Below, piece by piece: positions 7,494 through 15,411 of a stretch of DNA of 21,248 nucleotides (positions are counted from its first letter, which is position 1; every line of letters starts with the position of its first letter). The stretch is from contig PWUG01000282.1 of NCBI GenBank assembly GCA_003562605.1, positions 1 to 21,248 of the forward strand. Reading direction: 5' to 3'. The notes under the pieces are model-generated. The model was not told the DNA's origin and did no database searches. It saw nothing but the letters and a program-made list of their open reading frames with translations. The position numbers and the translations under genes are program-made. The DNA comes from Syntrophomonadaceae bacterium (lineage in GTDB: Bacteria > Bacillota_D > Dethiobacteria > DTU022).

Positions 7494-8711
7494 CTACCGC
7501 CAGTTAATCCAGGCCAACAGAATTAACCCGAAGAGCACCAGGATAAAACCGCTGGCGTAGCTGAGGTAATGGGTATACTTATTTATCTTCGGTACGCTTT
7601 TGGCTATGCCGGTGAAAGTCCCCGCTACAAGCAGGGGAACCCCATGACCGATCCCGTAGATAAAAAGCAACCCGCTGCCATAAAACGGCTCGGCCTGAAC
7701 TGCTGCATAAGTAATAATCACAGCAAGAACCGGTGTGGCACATGGTGACGCGACCAAACCAAAAAGCATACCCATAACAAGCGAGCCGGCCAGGCCAGCC
7801 TTCTTTAACGGAATTCTATTTAAGCCGGGCAGGTTAAAAGTCAGCACGCCAAGCAGCTGCAGACCCATAATAATGGCCACGGCAGCGAGGATATAATACC
7901 AGACGGCATCAACCTGGCCGAATATCCTGCCAAAATAAGCGGCGACAAAACCTAAAACTGCAAAAGTAACCGCAAGTCCGATTACAAATGACGAAGAGAG
8001 CATAAATCCCCGCGAACGAGGCCCTTCAGCGTACCCACCTATATAACTTACCAGGAGAGGGACCATTGACAGTATACAGGGGCTGATACTGGTGACAAAA
8101 CCCCCGATGAAAACAAGGGCCAGGGTGAGTAAAGACCTCTGCTCAACAACCCGTGGAATGGTTTCCGAAAAAAAAGATTCCAATCGTGAAAAACTTATTT
8201 CTGCATCTTTATCTGTTTCCCCGATAATCGGGTCAATGCGTTGAACCATTTCCTCAAAACTGAAAGCCCCGGCTTCTTCGGCTGTTAATACCCCTTTTCC
8301 ATCAATAAAAAAAAATGCCGGTATATATAAAACTATAAACTCTTCCAGAAGTTTTTCAGTTTTCGGATTCTCCAGGTCAGCAATAATAAAGACAACTTCG
8401 TCGGAATAATATTCTTTTAGAGCCATAATCACGGGCTCCATCAATACGCAGGCGCTTCACCAGCGGGCATAGAATTCAAGAACGATCGGTTTTTCATTCT
8501 GCCGGGCTTCTAAGAAGGCTGCATAAGGATCACCTGTAGGCTTGAATTCAGCATCTGCCGCTTCTTCCGCATCCACTTTCCCGCCTCTACCTGCAATATC
8601 AATCTGATCTTTTTCGGCTGTAGAAAAAAGAGTCTGGTTAGTAACAATCAGGACAGAAATCACCGCAATAGTGACAATTGCCAGGACAGTTAGTTTATAT
8701 TTTTTGGCCAC
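7494..8711 (-). CDS. Thioredoxin-CcdA fusion with probable selenocysteine (in-frame TGA)
   Basis: The frame runs from GTG 8711 (GGAGG seven bases upstream) to the stop at 7494, 405 residues, interrupted only by TGA at 8457-8459 (codon 85). Upstream are a signal anchor (about 7-25) and the first strand of a thioredoxin fold ending EFYARW. Downstream, in the same frame, come SAC, then MEPVI, and the cis-proline motif YIPAFFF (Pro131). TGA therefore replaces the first Cys of W-C-x-x-C, giving W84-U85-S-A-C88. A SECIS-like hairpin follows. The C-terminal half is a CcdA/DsbD-type membrane domain of about six spans with its two key cysteines, Cys212 (SISPC) and Cys324 (VASPC). Likely role: moving reducing equivalents across the membrane to an outward-facing thioredoxin domain. 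A TGC/TGT-to-TGA mutation or sequencing error is the alternative. Confidence 0.82.
8418..8440 (-). promoter_or_regulatory. Candidate bacterial SECIS element
   Basis: In the minus-strand RNA, UGGAGCC (8434-8440) pairs with GGCUCUA (8418-8424), seven pairs including one G-U, around the 9-base loop CGUGAUUAU. The loop starts 24 bases after the UGA codon and has G at its second position followed by U. Bacterial SECIS models ask for an apical loop about 16-37 bases after UGA with G among its first two bases, so this fits. It lies inside coding sequence, as bacterial SECIS elements do. SelB binding is inferred. Confidence 0.65.
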
Positions 8712-8758
8712 AATGCTGCCTCCGATTATATAAATTGTTCCCTTTTTTCTTACACTTT

Positions 8759-8788
8759 ATCATAACATAAAGAGCATATCATTGCTAA
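8759..8788 (-). promoter_or_regulatory. Candidate sigma-A promoter for the thioredoxin-CcdA gene
   Basis: On the minus strand TTAGCA (8783-8788) and TATGAT (8759-8764) are separated by 18 bases, about 50 bases before the GTG start. It lies after the terminator of the CBS-domain gene, so a new transcript is expected to begin here. Consensus matching only. Confidence 0.4.
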
Positions 8789-8871
8789 AATAATGGAGTG
8801 ATCGTTTGCTTAGAAAATGATGGCCGGTGTGGAGGGGATAATTTTTATCAGGGCAGCAGCCAATCCGAGTA

Positions 8872-8905
8872 TAAAAGCAGAATTATAGCTATTTGACGAT
8901 TCTGC
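8872..8905 (-). terminator. Terminator after the CBS-domain gene
   Basis: On the minus strand GCAGAAT (8899-8905) pairs with ATTCTGC (8877-8883) across a 15-base loop and is followed by TTTTAT. It starts two bases after the CBS gene's stop codon. The stem is only moderately stable. Confidence 0.6.
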
Positions 8906-8907
8906 AC

Positions 8908-9366
8908 TTAATTATCTTTCCTGTACAGGCAGCTCATGATATCGCGGCGGGAAACTATACCGACCAACTTATCGTTGTCGTCGACAACCGGGAGCCGATT
9001 AATACTATTTTCCACCATCAGCGTGGCCGCTTTTTCCACCGACTCTTCCGGTTTAACGGAGATTACATTTTTACTCATCAACTGGCCCGCTTCCAGTGAC
9101 ATCGCCCTCTGGAGTTCTTCAACAAACTTTTTTGGACTGCCCAGGTAGATCAACCCACCAAGTATTTCCAGGTATCCTGGGGTCTTTATCCGGGAAGCTC
9201 TTCTGATTAAATCACCCTCGGTTACCATCCCTGCGACTTTACCGCTTTCATCTAAAACGGGCAGGCCGCTAATGTTGTTTTCCTGAAGCAGCTTGGCGCA
9301 TTGTTCTACGGAATCGCTGGTCGAAACAGTTATGACATCTGTGGTCATAATTTCTTTTATTCGCAT
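8908..9366 (-). CDS. Tandem CBS-domain protein
   Basis: A 152-residue protein made of two CBS domains (about 1-56 and 95-150), each with the typical opening (IMTTDVITV; LMSKNVISV) and the closing G-hydrophobic-VT/S-xxD pattern (GMVTEGDLIR; GIVSRRDIMS). Such pairs form a Bateman module that binds adenine nucleotides, SAM or similar ligands. There is no attached enzyme or transporter domain. The linker (about 60-90) is longer than usual. The start has GGGAGGG about nine bases upstream. It follows the alpha/beta hydrolase by only 14 bases. The ligand and the regulated partner cannot be told from sequence. Confidence 0.88.
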   Translation of the reverse strand: MRIKEIMTTDVITVSTSDSVEQCAKLLQENNISGLPVLDESGKVAGMVTEGDLIRRASRIKTPGYLEILGGLIYLGSPKKFVEELQRAMSLEAGQLMSKNVISVKPEESVEKAATLMVENSINRLPVVDDNDKLVGIVSRRDIMSCLYRKDN

Positions 9367-9380
9367 CTTATAATCCCTCC

Positions 9381-10151
9381 CTAGCTTATAACAAAGCTGT
9401 TTATTGCATCCATGTATTTCCCCGAATCGACAAACATGATATCGTTATGGTCAGCTCCCGGAATTACTATAAAATCCTTTTGTTTCGATCCCAGGCTTTC
9501 GAATAAATCCCTGCCCTGGGTTAAAGGAACAAGGCGATCATGCTGACCATGTATCACCAGGGCCGGCAGGCTAATCTCGCCCGTCAGACGGCGATACTCT
9601 TTTTCCAGCGGCGTCAGATCACCGGGCGACGGGAGGCCAAGATGGTGGATTAAACCGGCCACGCTGATAAAGCCACTCTCGATAATCAGGCCTTTGAGCC
9701 GATCCGGATAATGCACAGCAAGCTCCAGGGCAGAGATGCTGCCCAGCGAACGGCCCATGACAAACCAGTCGTTCTCAAAACCATCTTCGGAAAAATTTTC
9801 GAAGACGTATTCAAAAATCACCCTTGCATCTTCGACCATACCCTGAAAACTCGGATTCCCCTGGCTGGCTCCATAGCCGCGGTAATCGGCAACCAGCAGG
9901 TTTATACCTCTTTCATTATACATGGGTGCAATTCCGTTATAGTCGCTGACAACCTCGCCATTGCCGTGAAAATATAAAAGCCAGGGTTTTTTTACATCAC
10001 CCCGGAAGGCACGGCAGACAATCGAAATACCTTCATCAACCGGGACTTCCAGATCAAAAGCGCCGTCAGGCGGTTTGCTGTGCTGCCGACGTGGATAGAA
10101 GAGGTACATCAATAGCGAAGAGCTATCTATCTTGGCATAGAGGTCAGGCAT
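9381..10151 (-). CDS. Alpha/beta hydrolase
   Basis: A 256-residue serine hydrolase of the alpha/beta fold. The oxyanion motif HGNGE is at 62-66, the nucleophile elbow GRSLGS at 133-138 (Ser135), and the likely acid Asp205 is in HGQHDRLVP. The base His235 is in GADHND, giving a complete triad in the right order. No signal peptide is seen, so it should be cytoplasmic. The layout resembles the BEM46/YfhR-like group of small hydrolases, whose substrates are mostly unknown. AGGGTGG precedes the ATG. It lies about 110 bases after the cyclodeaminase gene and may be only loosely linked to that cluster. Confidence 0.85.
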   Translation of the reverse strand: MPDLYAKIDSSSLLMYLFYPRRQHSKPPDGAFDLEVPVDEGISIVCRAFRGDVKKPWLLYFHGNGEVVSDYNGIAPMYNERGINLLVADYRGYGASQGNPSFQGMVEDARVIFEYVFENFSEDGFENDWFVMGRSLGSISALELAVHYPDRLKGLIIESGFISVAGLIHHLGLPSPGDLTPLEKEYRRLTGEISLPALVIHGQHDRLVPLTQGRDLFESLGSKQKDFIVIPGADHNDIMFVDSGKYMDAINSFVIS

Positions 10152-10262
10152 TGGACCACCCTTTCAGGGGAAAAATGTGCTCCACCAATTATTAAACTAA
10201 ATTCTATCTGCCTCTGAAGATTGAAATAAATTTATTATTCCCTTGCATTTGTTGGTATAACA

Positions 10263-10886
10263 CTAGATTTTCTTTTCGATCAGGCTGCAGTTTTTATCAA
10301 ACAGGTCCCGTCCCTGTTTTAAGATTTCATCTGTTTCGAGTTTAAATTTTTCCAGCACATTTTTATCAGAAATCATGCCCAGATTTATCCTGACATTGTA
10401 ACAGGCCCCGGTAAGTCCTGCCATAGCCTGCAAGTTGGCTACCCCGAGGTCGGTAATAGCCGCGGGGTTACCCTTTGAAGCAACTTCGTTCACGATTGAT
10501 AAAACACGCAAGCTACCACGAGCAGTCTGCATGGGAACGTTAGCAGCATTTAACGCAGCGGCCTGAATAGCCATTACCCTTTCAGCTTTTTCTTCCGTGC
10601 TTTCCTTGGGTAAACGGTAGGCTTCCATGACCTGGTTAAAGGCAACCGTATCTTCATCAATTGCTTCCGCCAGCTTGTTCATCAAAAAACGGGCTTCTTC
10701 GCCGGAATGTTGGAGTATATCAACTATTTCACCAAGTTTTTCCCGATTCTGGCTGAGATTGCAATACATCGAAAGCAGCCCTGCGCCCTGAGCTCCGGCC
10801 AGGGCAGCAACACTACCTCCCCCCGGGGCCGGGGAAGAAGAAGCAACCTCACGAATAAATTCTTCTATTGATAACTCTTTAAGCAT
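10263..10886 (-). CDS. fchA: Methenyl-/formimino-tetrahydrofolate cyclohydrolase/cyclodeaminase
   Basis: A 207-residue all-helical protein of the cyclodeaminase family, which opens the 5,10-methenyl ring of tetrahydrofolate or releases ammonia from formimino-tetrahydrofolate. Recognisable features are the N-terminal SSSPAPGGGSVAALAGA block (about 16-32), the IDEDTVAFNQVM segment with its conserved acidic residues (about 76-87), and the C-terminal A-x-x-N-V-x-x-N-L pattern. The length suits the single-domain enzyme, as opposed to the longer formiminotransferase fusion. AAAGGAG precedes the ATG. It follows the two MttB-like genes by about 60 bases, so it may process the C1 unit they release. 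The choice between cyclohydrolase (FchA) and cyclodeaminase cannot be made from sequence. Confidence 0.85.
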   Translation of the reverse strand: MLKELSIEEFIREVASSSPAPGGGSVAALAGAQGAGLLSMYCNLSQNREKLGEIVDILQHSGEEARFLMNKLAEAIDEDTVAFNQVMEAYRLPKESTEEKAERVMAIQAAALNAANVPMQTARGSLRVLSIVNEVASKGNPAAITDLGVANLQAMAGLTGACYNVRINLGMISDKNVLEKFKLETDEILKQGRDLFDKNCSLIEKKI

Positions 10887-10946
10887 TTTAAATAACTCCT
10901 TTTGTTCCTCGTTAAGTTTTCTATTATTATAACAATGATTCTTAAA

Positions 10947-12401
10947 TCAAGCCAGTTCCTTATGGGCATCAATACCAGAAGCGATATCTTTAATTGCCTT
11001 TTCAACTTCGGGAGCCAGCGAAGGCACTTCATGCCACTTCATGATCTCCTTGATTAAAGCATTGGCACTTTCTCCGAAATCTTTGCTTCCGGCTGCCTTC
11101 CAGTTATCATAAGTGTTACGATTGAAAGTCTTTGTAAAATGCATTTCGCTGCGGAAATGGTCCAGCGTATGCTGCTCAGTTATAAAATGCCCACCCGGGC
11201 CGACTTTTTCGATTACATCCAGGGCAAGGGTATCGGGATTGACATCAACCCCCCGGATCATATATTTAACCGCACCGGCTCCTTCATTGCATAAAACCAG
11301 ATATTCGAGACTGCAGGTCATACCGGCACCAATATAACCAAGATCATGAATTAAATTTCCTCCGGCCAACCCTGCCATAAGCAAACTAAAACCAGCTTCC
11401 ATAGCTGCCTGCTGATCAAAACTCTGAGCGTCAGTACAACCGGCTAAAGTAAAATTAGGCAAATTATAATAATCGGCTAACTGAACCAATGATATCCAGC
11501 CTAATACACTTTGAGGGTCACCGTAAGAACAAACGGTCGTAATCATATTAAGTGATGGTGTGCCCCCGCCATATATAAAAGGCGCCCCTTTTGCTTTAAG
11601 CTGGTGGACAACCAACCCTGAAAGGACCTCGGCATTTGCTAAAGCCAGCGCACCGGCAGTCGTAATAGGCCCGGTTGCCCCGCACATTACAGCAGCAGCA
11701 TAAACTAGAGGAATTCTTTCTTCGGCAGCAGTGAGCAGTTTTTGTAATGACCCCGCGGAATGGACAAGTGGTGAGCTGGGCTGTGAAAAATGGATAATAT
11801 ATGGCTTTTCAACAAGTTTTTTTCTGTTTCCGGCAACTAGAGCAGCCATTTCTATAATATCCAGCAGCCCCTGTCGATCATGGGCATCAAAAATAATCGG
11901 CTTTGTACTGTTTAAAGTCATAGCCGCAAAGTGGTGACGGTCCGATCTCTTGTCCGGTACATCCGAGGCCCGGGCCATGGACATAATATAATCGATGTTC
12001 TCAAGAGCATCGGTTATAGTGGAGGCATTAATTGTATCCTGTAAAACAGCCCGCCGCCTCTGGCCGGTATCGATATCAATTATATAAGGTGTATCGGACC
12101 CTGGGCCGAAATAAACTCTGCCTTTCTCCAGGTTCATTGCGCGGTCCCCGTCCCGGTTGTAAATAGCAATTTTACAGGGGGCAGTTTGCAGAGCCTGTTG
12201 AACCATCCAGACAGGTATCTTTACTAAATCTCCGGTTATACGTGCACCGGCCTCGCGTAAAAGTTCAATTGCTTCGGGTTCACATATTTTCACACCAACC
12301 TGTTCAAGAATGTCCAGGGTGGCCAGGTGCAGTTGACCCACTTGATCTGTAGTTAAATTGAGCAATCCCATTCTTTTTTGGAAAAACCTTTTATTAATCA
12401 T
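10947..12401 (-). CDS. MttB-family methyltransferase (non-pyrrolysine), copy 1
   Basis: A 484-residue member of the trimethylamine methyltransferase (MttB) superfamily. Known non-pyrrolysine members demethylate quaternary amines such as glycine betaine, carnitine or proline betaine and pass the methyl group to a corrinoid protein. Here there is no in-frame UAG, so it lacks pyrrolysine. Family-type segments include the HLATLDILEQVGVKI opening, KIPVWMVQQAL, the glycine-rich GATGPITTAGALALANAE stretch, APFIYGGG and GGNLIHDLGYIG. The start at 12401 is chosen over one 51 bases upstream because GGGAGG lies eight bases before it and the protein then aligns with its neighbour. It is 71 bases downstream of copy 2 and closely related to it. 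No corrinoid protein or methyl-THF transferase is encoded nearby. The substrate is unknown. Confidence 0.88.
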   Translation of the reverse strand: MINKRFFQKRMGLLNLTTDQVGQLHLATLDILEQVGVKICEPEAIELLREAGARITGDLVKIPVWMVQQALQTAPCKIAIYNRDGDRAMNLEKGRVYFGPGSDTPYIIDIDTGQRRRAVLQDTINASTITDALENIDYIMSMARASDVPDKRSDRHHFAAMTLNSTKPIIFDAHDRQGLLDIIEMAALVAGNRKKLVEKPYIIHFSQPSSPLVHSAGSLQKLLTAAEERIPLVYAAAVMCGATGPITTAGALALANAEVLSGLVVHQLKAKGAPFIYGGGTPSLNMITTVCSYGDPQSVLGWISLVQLADYYNLPNFTLAGCTDAQSFDQQAAMEAGFSLLMAGLAGGNLIHDLGYIGAGMTCSLEYLVLCNEGAGAVKYMIRGVDVNPDTLALDVIEKVGPGGHFITEQHTLDHFRSEMHFTKTFNRNTYDNWKAAGSKDFGESANALIKEIMKWHEVPSLAPEVEKAIKDIASGIDAHKELA

Positions 12402-12472
12402 AGTTATTGCCTCCCAAACTATTATGATCCCACCCAGGTATGCTCTTCCCATGAATTTAGCAATAAGTTTTG

Positions 12473-13930
12473 TTACTTCTGTCCGGCCGCTTCCTGATCT
12501 CGCTTTATAACAATTTTTCTTATCTCTTTTTCGACTTCAAGGGGCAAAACTGCGGAATATTGGTTCCCGAGAACTGCTTTTATATGCTCGTTTGCTGCCT
12601 CCCCAAAGGTTTTGCCACCTTCGGTTTTCCAGGCATCGTAGTTTTTACGGTTCAGGATTTGCGGGAAATATAGCTCTTTTCGAAAATGGCTCATAGTATG
12701 CTCTTCAGCCAGATAGTGACCGCCGGGTCCGACTTTTTCAATCAGATCCAGAGCCAGATATTCTTCATCAACTTCGATCCCACGCAGCAGGTTTTTTACT
12801 GCACCGACGGCTTCATTGCAGAGAAGTAGGTGCTCCAGGCAAGAGGTCATCCCCACACCCATGTATCCGAGGTTGTGGATCAGGTTGCCGCCGGCCATAC
12901 CGGCAACGACAAGGTTAAAGCCTGCTTCCATCCCGGCCTGCTGGTCAAATGTATGGGCATCGGTGCATCCGGCGGTGGTAAATGAAGGCAGCCTGTAATA
13001 CTGGGATAGTTTAACCAGGGCAATACAGCCGCGGTCACGCTCCGGCCCCCCGTAAGAACAGATCGAAGTACCCATGTGCATCGGGGGAATACCACCTCCG
13101 TGTATAAAGGGCGCCCCCCTGGCTTTAAGCTGATGGATCACCAGGCCGGAAAGGATTTCGGCATTAGCTACAACCACCGCCCCGCCTGCAGTGACAGGGC
13201 CGGTAGCGCCAAGCATTGGCGTTGTGGCATAAACAAGAGGAATTCTTTCTTCAGCACAGGTCAGCAGTTTCTCGAGAGCCTCACGTGAGTGAACCAACGG
13301 TGAGGTTGGTTCAGCATAAAGAGCTATGCCTGGCTTGTCTCTTAATCTTTCTCTTCCTCCGGCGGCCAGTGCGGCCATCGCGATTATTGCTTCCAGGTTG
13401 CGGCGGTTGTAACAGGTAAATAAAACCGGCTTAGTTGTATTCATAAGCATAGCTTCGAACTGGTAAAGATCCGAGGTATCAACCGGCACATCCGATATAA
13501 GACCGAGAGACATAACAAAATCAATGTTATCGAGGACATCAATCAATCGTGAGGAGTTGCAGACGTCAGTTCTTATGACCTTCCGGCGCTGACCGCTCTC
13601 GAGATCGATCGTGAAAGGCACTTCTGAACCGGAGCCATAATAGATCCGCCCTTTTTCCAGGGTCATCGCTACCGAGCCATCGCGTGCCGCTAACGATACA
13701 ACTTTTGGCGCCGATTGCAGGGCGTCCTGGACCATCCAGGCCGGTATTTTAACCAGGTTCCCATCAACCTTCGCCCCGCTGCCATGTAAAAGATCCAGCG
13801 ATTCCGGTTCGAATATTTTTACCCCGACCCGCTCGAGGACATGAAGTGTAGCATAGTGAAGGCGTTCAACTTGATCGACAGTCATTATGTTAAGACCAAT
13901 CGTGCTCTGGGCAAGCTTGTTTACATGCAT
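12473..13930 (-). CDS. MttB-family methyltransferase (non-pyrrolysine), copy 2
   Basis: A 485-residue paralog of the preceding protein and the first of the pair to be transcribed. It shares the same blocks in the same order: RLHYATLHVLERVGVKI, KIPAWMVQDAL, GATGPVTAGGA, ANAEILSGLVIHQLKA, APFIHGGG, AGCTDAHTFDQQAGMEAG and GGNLIHNLGYMG. It has no in-frame UAG. AAAAGGAG precedes the ATG by about eight bases. It lies 114 bases after the iron-sulfur subunit of the molybdenum hydroxylase; I see no convincing promoter or terminator in that gap. The two copies have diverged enough to suggest different substrates or a hetero-oligomer, but this is inference. Confidence 0.88.
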   Translation of the reverse strand: MHVNKLAQSTIGLNIMTVDQVERLHYATLHVLERVGVKIFEPESLDLLHGSGAKVDGNLVKIPAWMVQDALQSAPKVVSLAARDGSVAMTLEKGRIYYGSGSEVPFTIDLESGQRRKVIRTDVCNSSRLIDVLDNIDFVMSLGLISDVPVDTSDLYQFEAMLMNTTKPVLFTCYNRRNLEAIIAMAALAAGGRERLRDKPGIALYAEPTSPLVHSREALEKLLTCAEERIPLVYATTPMLGATGPVTAGGAVVVANAEILSGLVIHQLKARGAPFIHGGGIPPMHMGTSICSYGGPERDRGCIALVKLSQYYRLPSFTTAGCTDAHTFDQQAGMEAGFNLVVAGMAGGNLIHNLGYMGVGMTSCLEHLLLCNEAVGAVKNLLRGIEVDEEYLALDLIEKVGPGGHYLAEEHTMSHFRKELYFPQILNRKNYDAWKTEGGKTFGEAANEHIKAVLGNQYSAVLPLEVEKEIRKIVIKRDQEAAGQK

Positions 13931-14044
13931 AACTTCGACTCCTTTTATGTCTCTTTCTCTAGTAAAAATTAGGTGCGGCGGGCTGTAACTCCACTGAACA
14001 CAGCTTCATTTAAGCCAAATATCAACCCGAAGTGTTTCCTGTTA

Positions 14045-14545
14045 TTACCGGTTATCTCCCGAGTCCTTAATACTGCCCTTTAATTTTTCTGCAGCGCATA
14101 ATATTGCCTCCTCGATCTGTATATAACCGCTGCACCGACAGAGGTTGCCGGAGATTGCTACTTTTATTTCCTCGGAAGTGGGCTGCGGGTTTTCTTTTAA
14201 AAGGGCGTATGCCGACATGATCATCCCGGGAGTGCAAAACCCACACTGTATAGCTCCCTTTTCTACAAATAATTCCTGGATAGGATGAATGTTATTCCCC
14301 CTTGAAAGGCTCTCTATAGTCTCTATTCTGCGCCCCTGGACTTTTCCGACGGGAACCAGGCAGGAATTGACCGCCTGATTGTCAAGAAGTACTGTGCAGG
14401 CCCCGCATTCACCTTTCCCGCAGCCCGCTTTCGTGCCGAATAATCCAAGTTGTTCACGCAAGAGCTGCAATAAATTATCTGCCGGATCGGCATAAACTTC
14501 AACCGGTTCTCCATTCAGGTGAAAATTTATCAGTTGATTTTTCAC
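14045..14545 (-). CDS. Molybdenum hydroxylase, [2Fe-2S] subunit
   Basis: Small subunit (166 residues) of a xanthine dehydrogenase-family enzyme, carrying electrons from the molybdenum centre to FAD. The plant-ferredoxin-type cluster is bound by Cys42, Cys47, Cys50 and Cys62 (GCGKGECGACT, later NSC). The second, helical-domain cluster is bound by Cys101, Cys104, Cys136 and Cys138 (CGFCTPG and CRCSGY). All eight ligands are present and the length is typical. Its ATG overlaps the stop of the FAD-subunit gene (14542-14545), so the two are translationally coupled. Confidence 0.95.
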   Translation of the reverse strand: MKNQLINFHLNGEPVEVYADPADNLLQLLREQLGLFGTKAGCGKGECGACTVLLDNQAVNSCLVPVGKVQGRRIETIESLSRGNNIHPIQELFVEKGAIQCGFCTPGMIMSAYALLKENPQPTSEEIKVAISGNLCRCSGYIQIEEAILCAAEKLKGSIKDSGDNR

Positions 14546-15411
14546 CGGTAATCACCTTCCTCCCTGCCCACTGCTCTTTCAGCCGCTTTTTTCAGAGCTC
14601 TGCCAGCCAGAACACCAATCAGATGACGCCTGTATTGTGCCGAGCAGCGCAGAAGGCTGTTACGTACATCAACCTCGGCAGCAGCTGAAGTTTCTGCGTT
14701 ACGCCAGGTTTCTTCACTGACAGACATTCCTCTAAGCATTTCTTCAGTATGCAATAAGCGGGTCGGAGCCGGCCGGACCGGTGCGACAACCAGCAAAATG
14801 TCCTTCAGGCGGCCTTCAACTATGCGTACCCGCGCTGCAGCATTGACCAGCGGCAATGACAGCGCTTTACGGGATGCAAAGCGGACAAAAGCCGATCCTT
14901 CATCACCGACACAGGTTTCAAGAATTAGCCTGAGCATTATTTCTGAGCTGCTGTCAATAAGAGAAAGGTTATGGTCTTTATATAGATCCTCAACCTTTTC
15001 TTCGCGATATTCTCCTGCAGTATTGATTAAAACTGCATTGGCACCCAGTGCAACCAGCGCCACAGCTGCATCTGCTGCCGGAGCGGCATTTATAACGTTT
15101 CCGCCGACGGTACCGATATTGCGCAATTGTGGTGAGCCAATCAGGGAACAGGCTTCAGCCAGGGCTGTTGCCTTTGATCTGACCAGGGGTGAGCCTGCTG
15201 CAGCTGTATGAGTTACAGTGCTGCCAATAGTCAGGATTCCATCAATTTGTTCAATTTTAGTGGTTTCCGGAATCACTGTAATGTCGATCAACTGATCTGG
15301 CAGTTTCTGTAAATACAGATCGGTCGCTCCGGCAACTACCCGTGCGTTGCCTTTACTGTCGCTCATGGAAGCAAGAGCCTGCTCCAAATTTGAGGCAATC
15401 AAATAGCCCAA
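14542..15411 (-). CDS. Molybdenum hydroxylase, FAD-binding subunit
   Basis: Medium subunit (289 residues) of the same enzyme. FAD-binding signatures are AGATDL (27-32) and RNIGTVGGNVINAAPAAD (about 97-114); the C-terminal part (about 170-280) is the usual CO-dehydrogenase-flavoprotein-type domain. It starts with TTG immediately after the TAG of the molybdenum-subunit gene. GGGAG about nine bases upstream supports this start, and no better one exists nearby. Most family members have AGGTDL where this one has AGATDL. The gene order Mo-FAD-FeS with tight overlaps indicates one heterotrimer-forming operon. Confidence 0.93.
   Translation of the reverse strand: MGYLIASNLEQALASMSDSKGNARVVAGATDLYLQKLPDQLIDITVIPETTKIEQIDGILTIGSTVTHTAAAGSPLVRSKATALAEACSLIGSPQLRNIGTVGGNVINAAPAADAAVALVALGANAVLINTAGEYREEKVEDLYKDHNLSLIDSSSEIMLRLILETCVGDEGSAFVRFASRKALSLPLVNAAARVRIVEGRLKDILLVVAPVRPAPTRLLHTEEMLRGMSVSEETWRNAETSAAAEVDVRNSLLRCSAQYRRHLIGVLAGRALKKAAERAVGREEGDYR

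Noticed and set aside
8457..8459. Reading the TGA as a simple nonsense mutation that leaves two genes or a pseudogene
   Set aside because: The frame stays intact for more than 300 codons after it, the TGA sits at the exact catalytic Cys position, no ribosome binding site precedes the downstream TTG/ATG, and a SECIS-like hairpin follows. It remains the main alternative and is stated as such.
10152..10262. Possible promoter or terminator between fchA and the alpha/beta hydrolase gene
   Set aside because: No -35/-10 pair with acceptable spacing and no stable hairpin with a T-run could be found.
10947..13930. Pyrrolysine (UAG) readthrough in the MttB-like genes
   Set aside because: Both genes are full length without any in-frame UAG, so they belong to the non-pyrrolysine group.
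13931..14044. Possible promoter between the iron-sulfur subunit and the first mttB-like gene
   Set aside because: No convincing consensus elements on the minus strand; the genes may simply be co-transcribed.
14798..15211. 137-codon plus-strand open frame opposite the FAD-subunit gene
   Set aside because: Antisense shadow: low-complexity Ser/Ala/Arg-rich translation with no family features.
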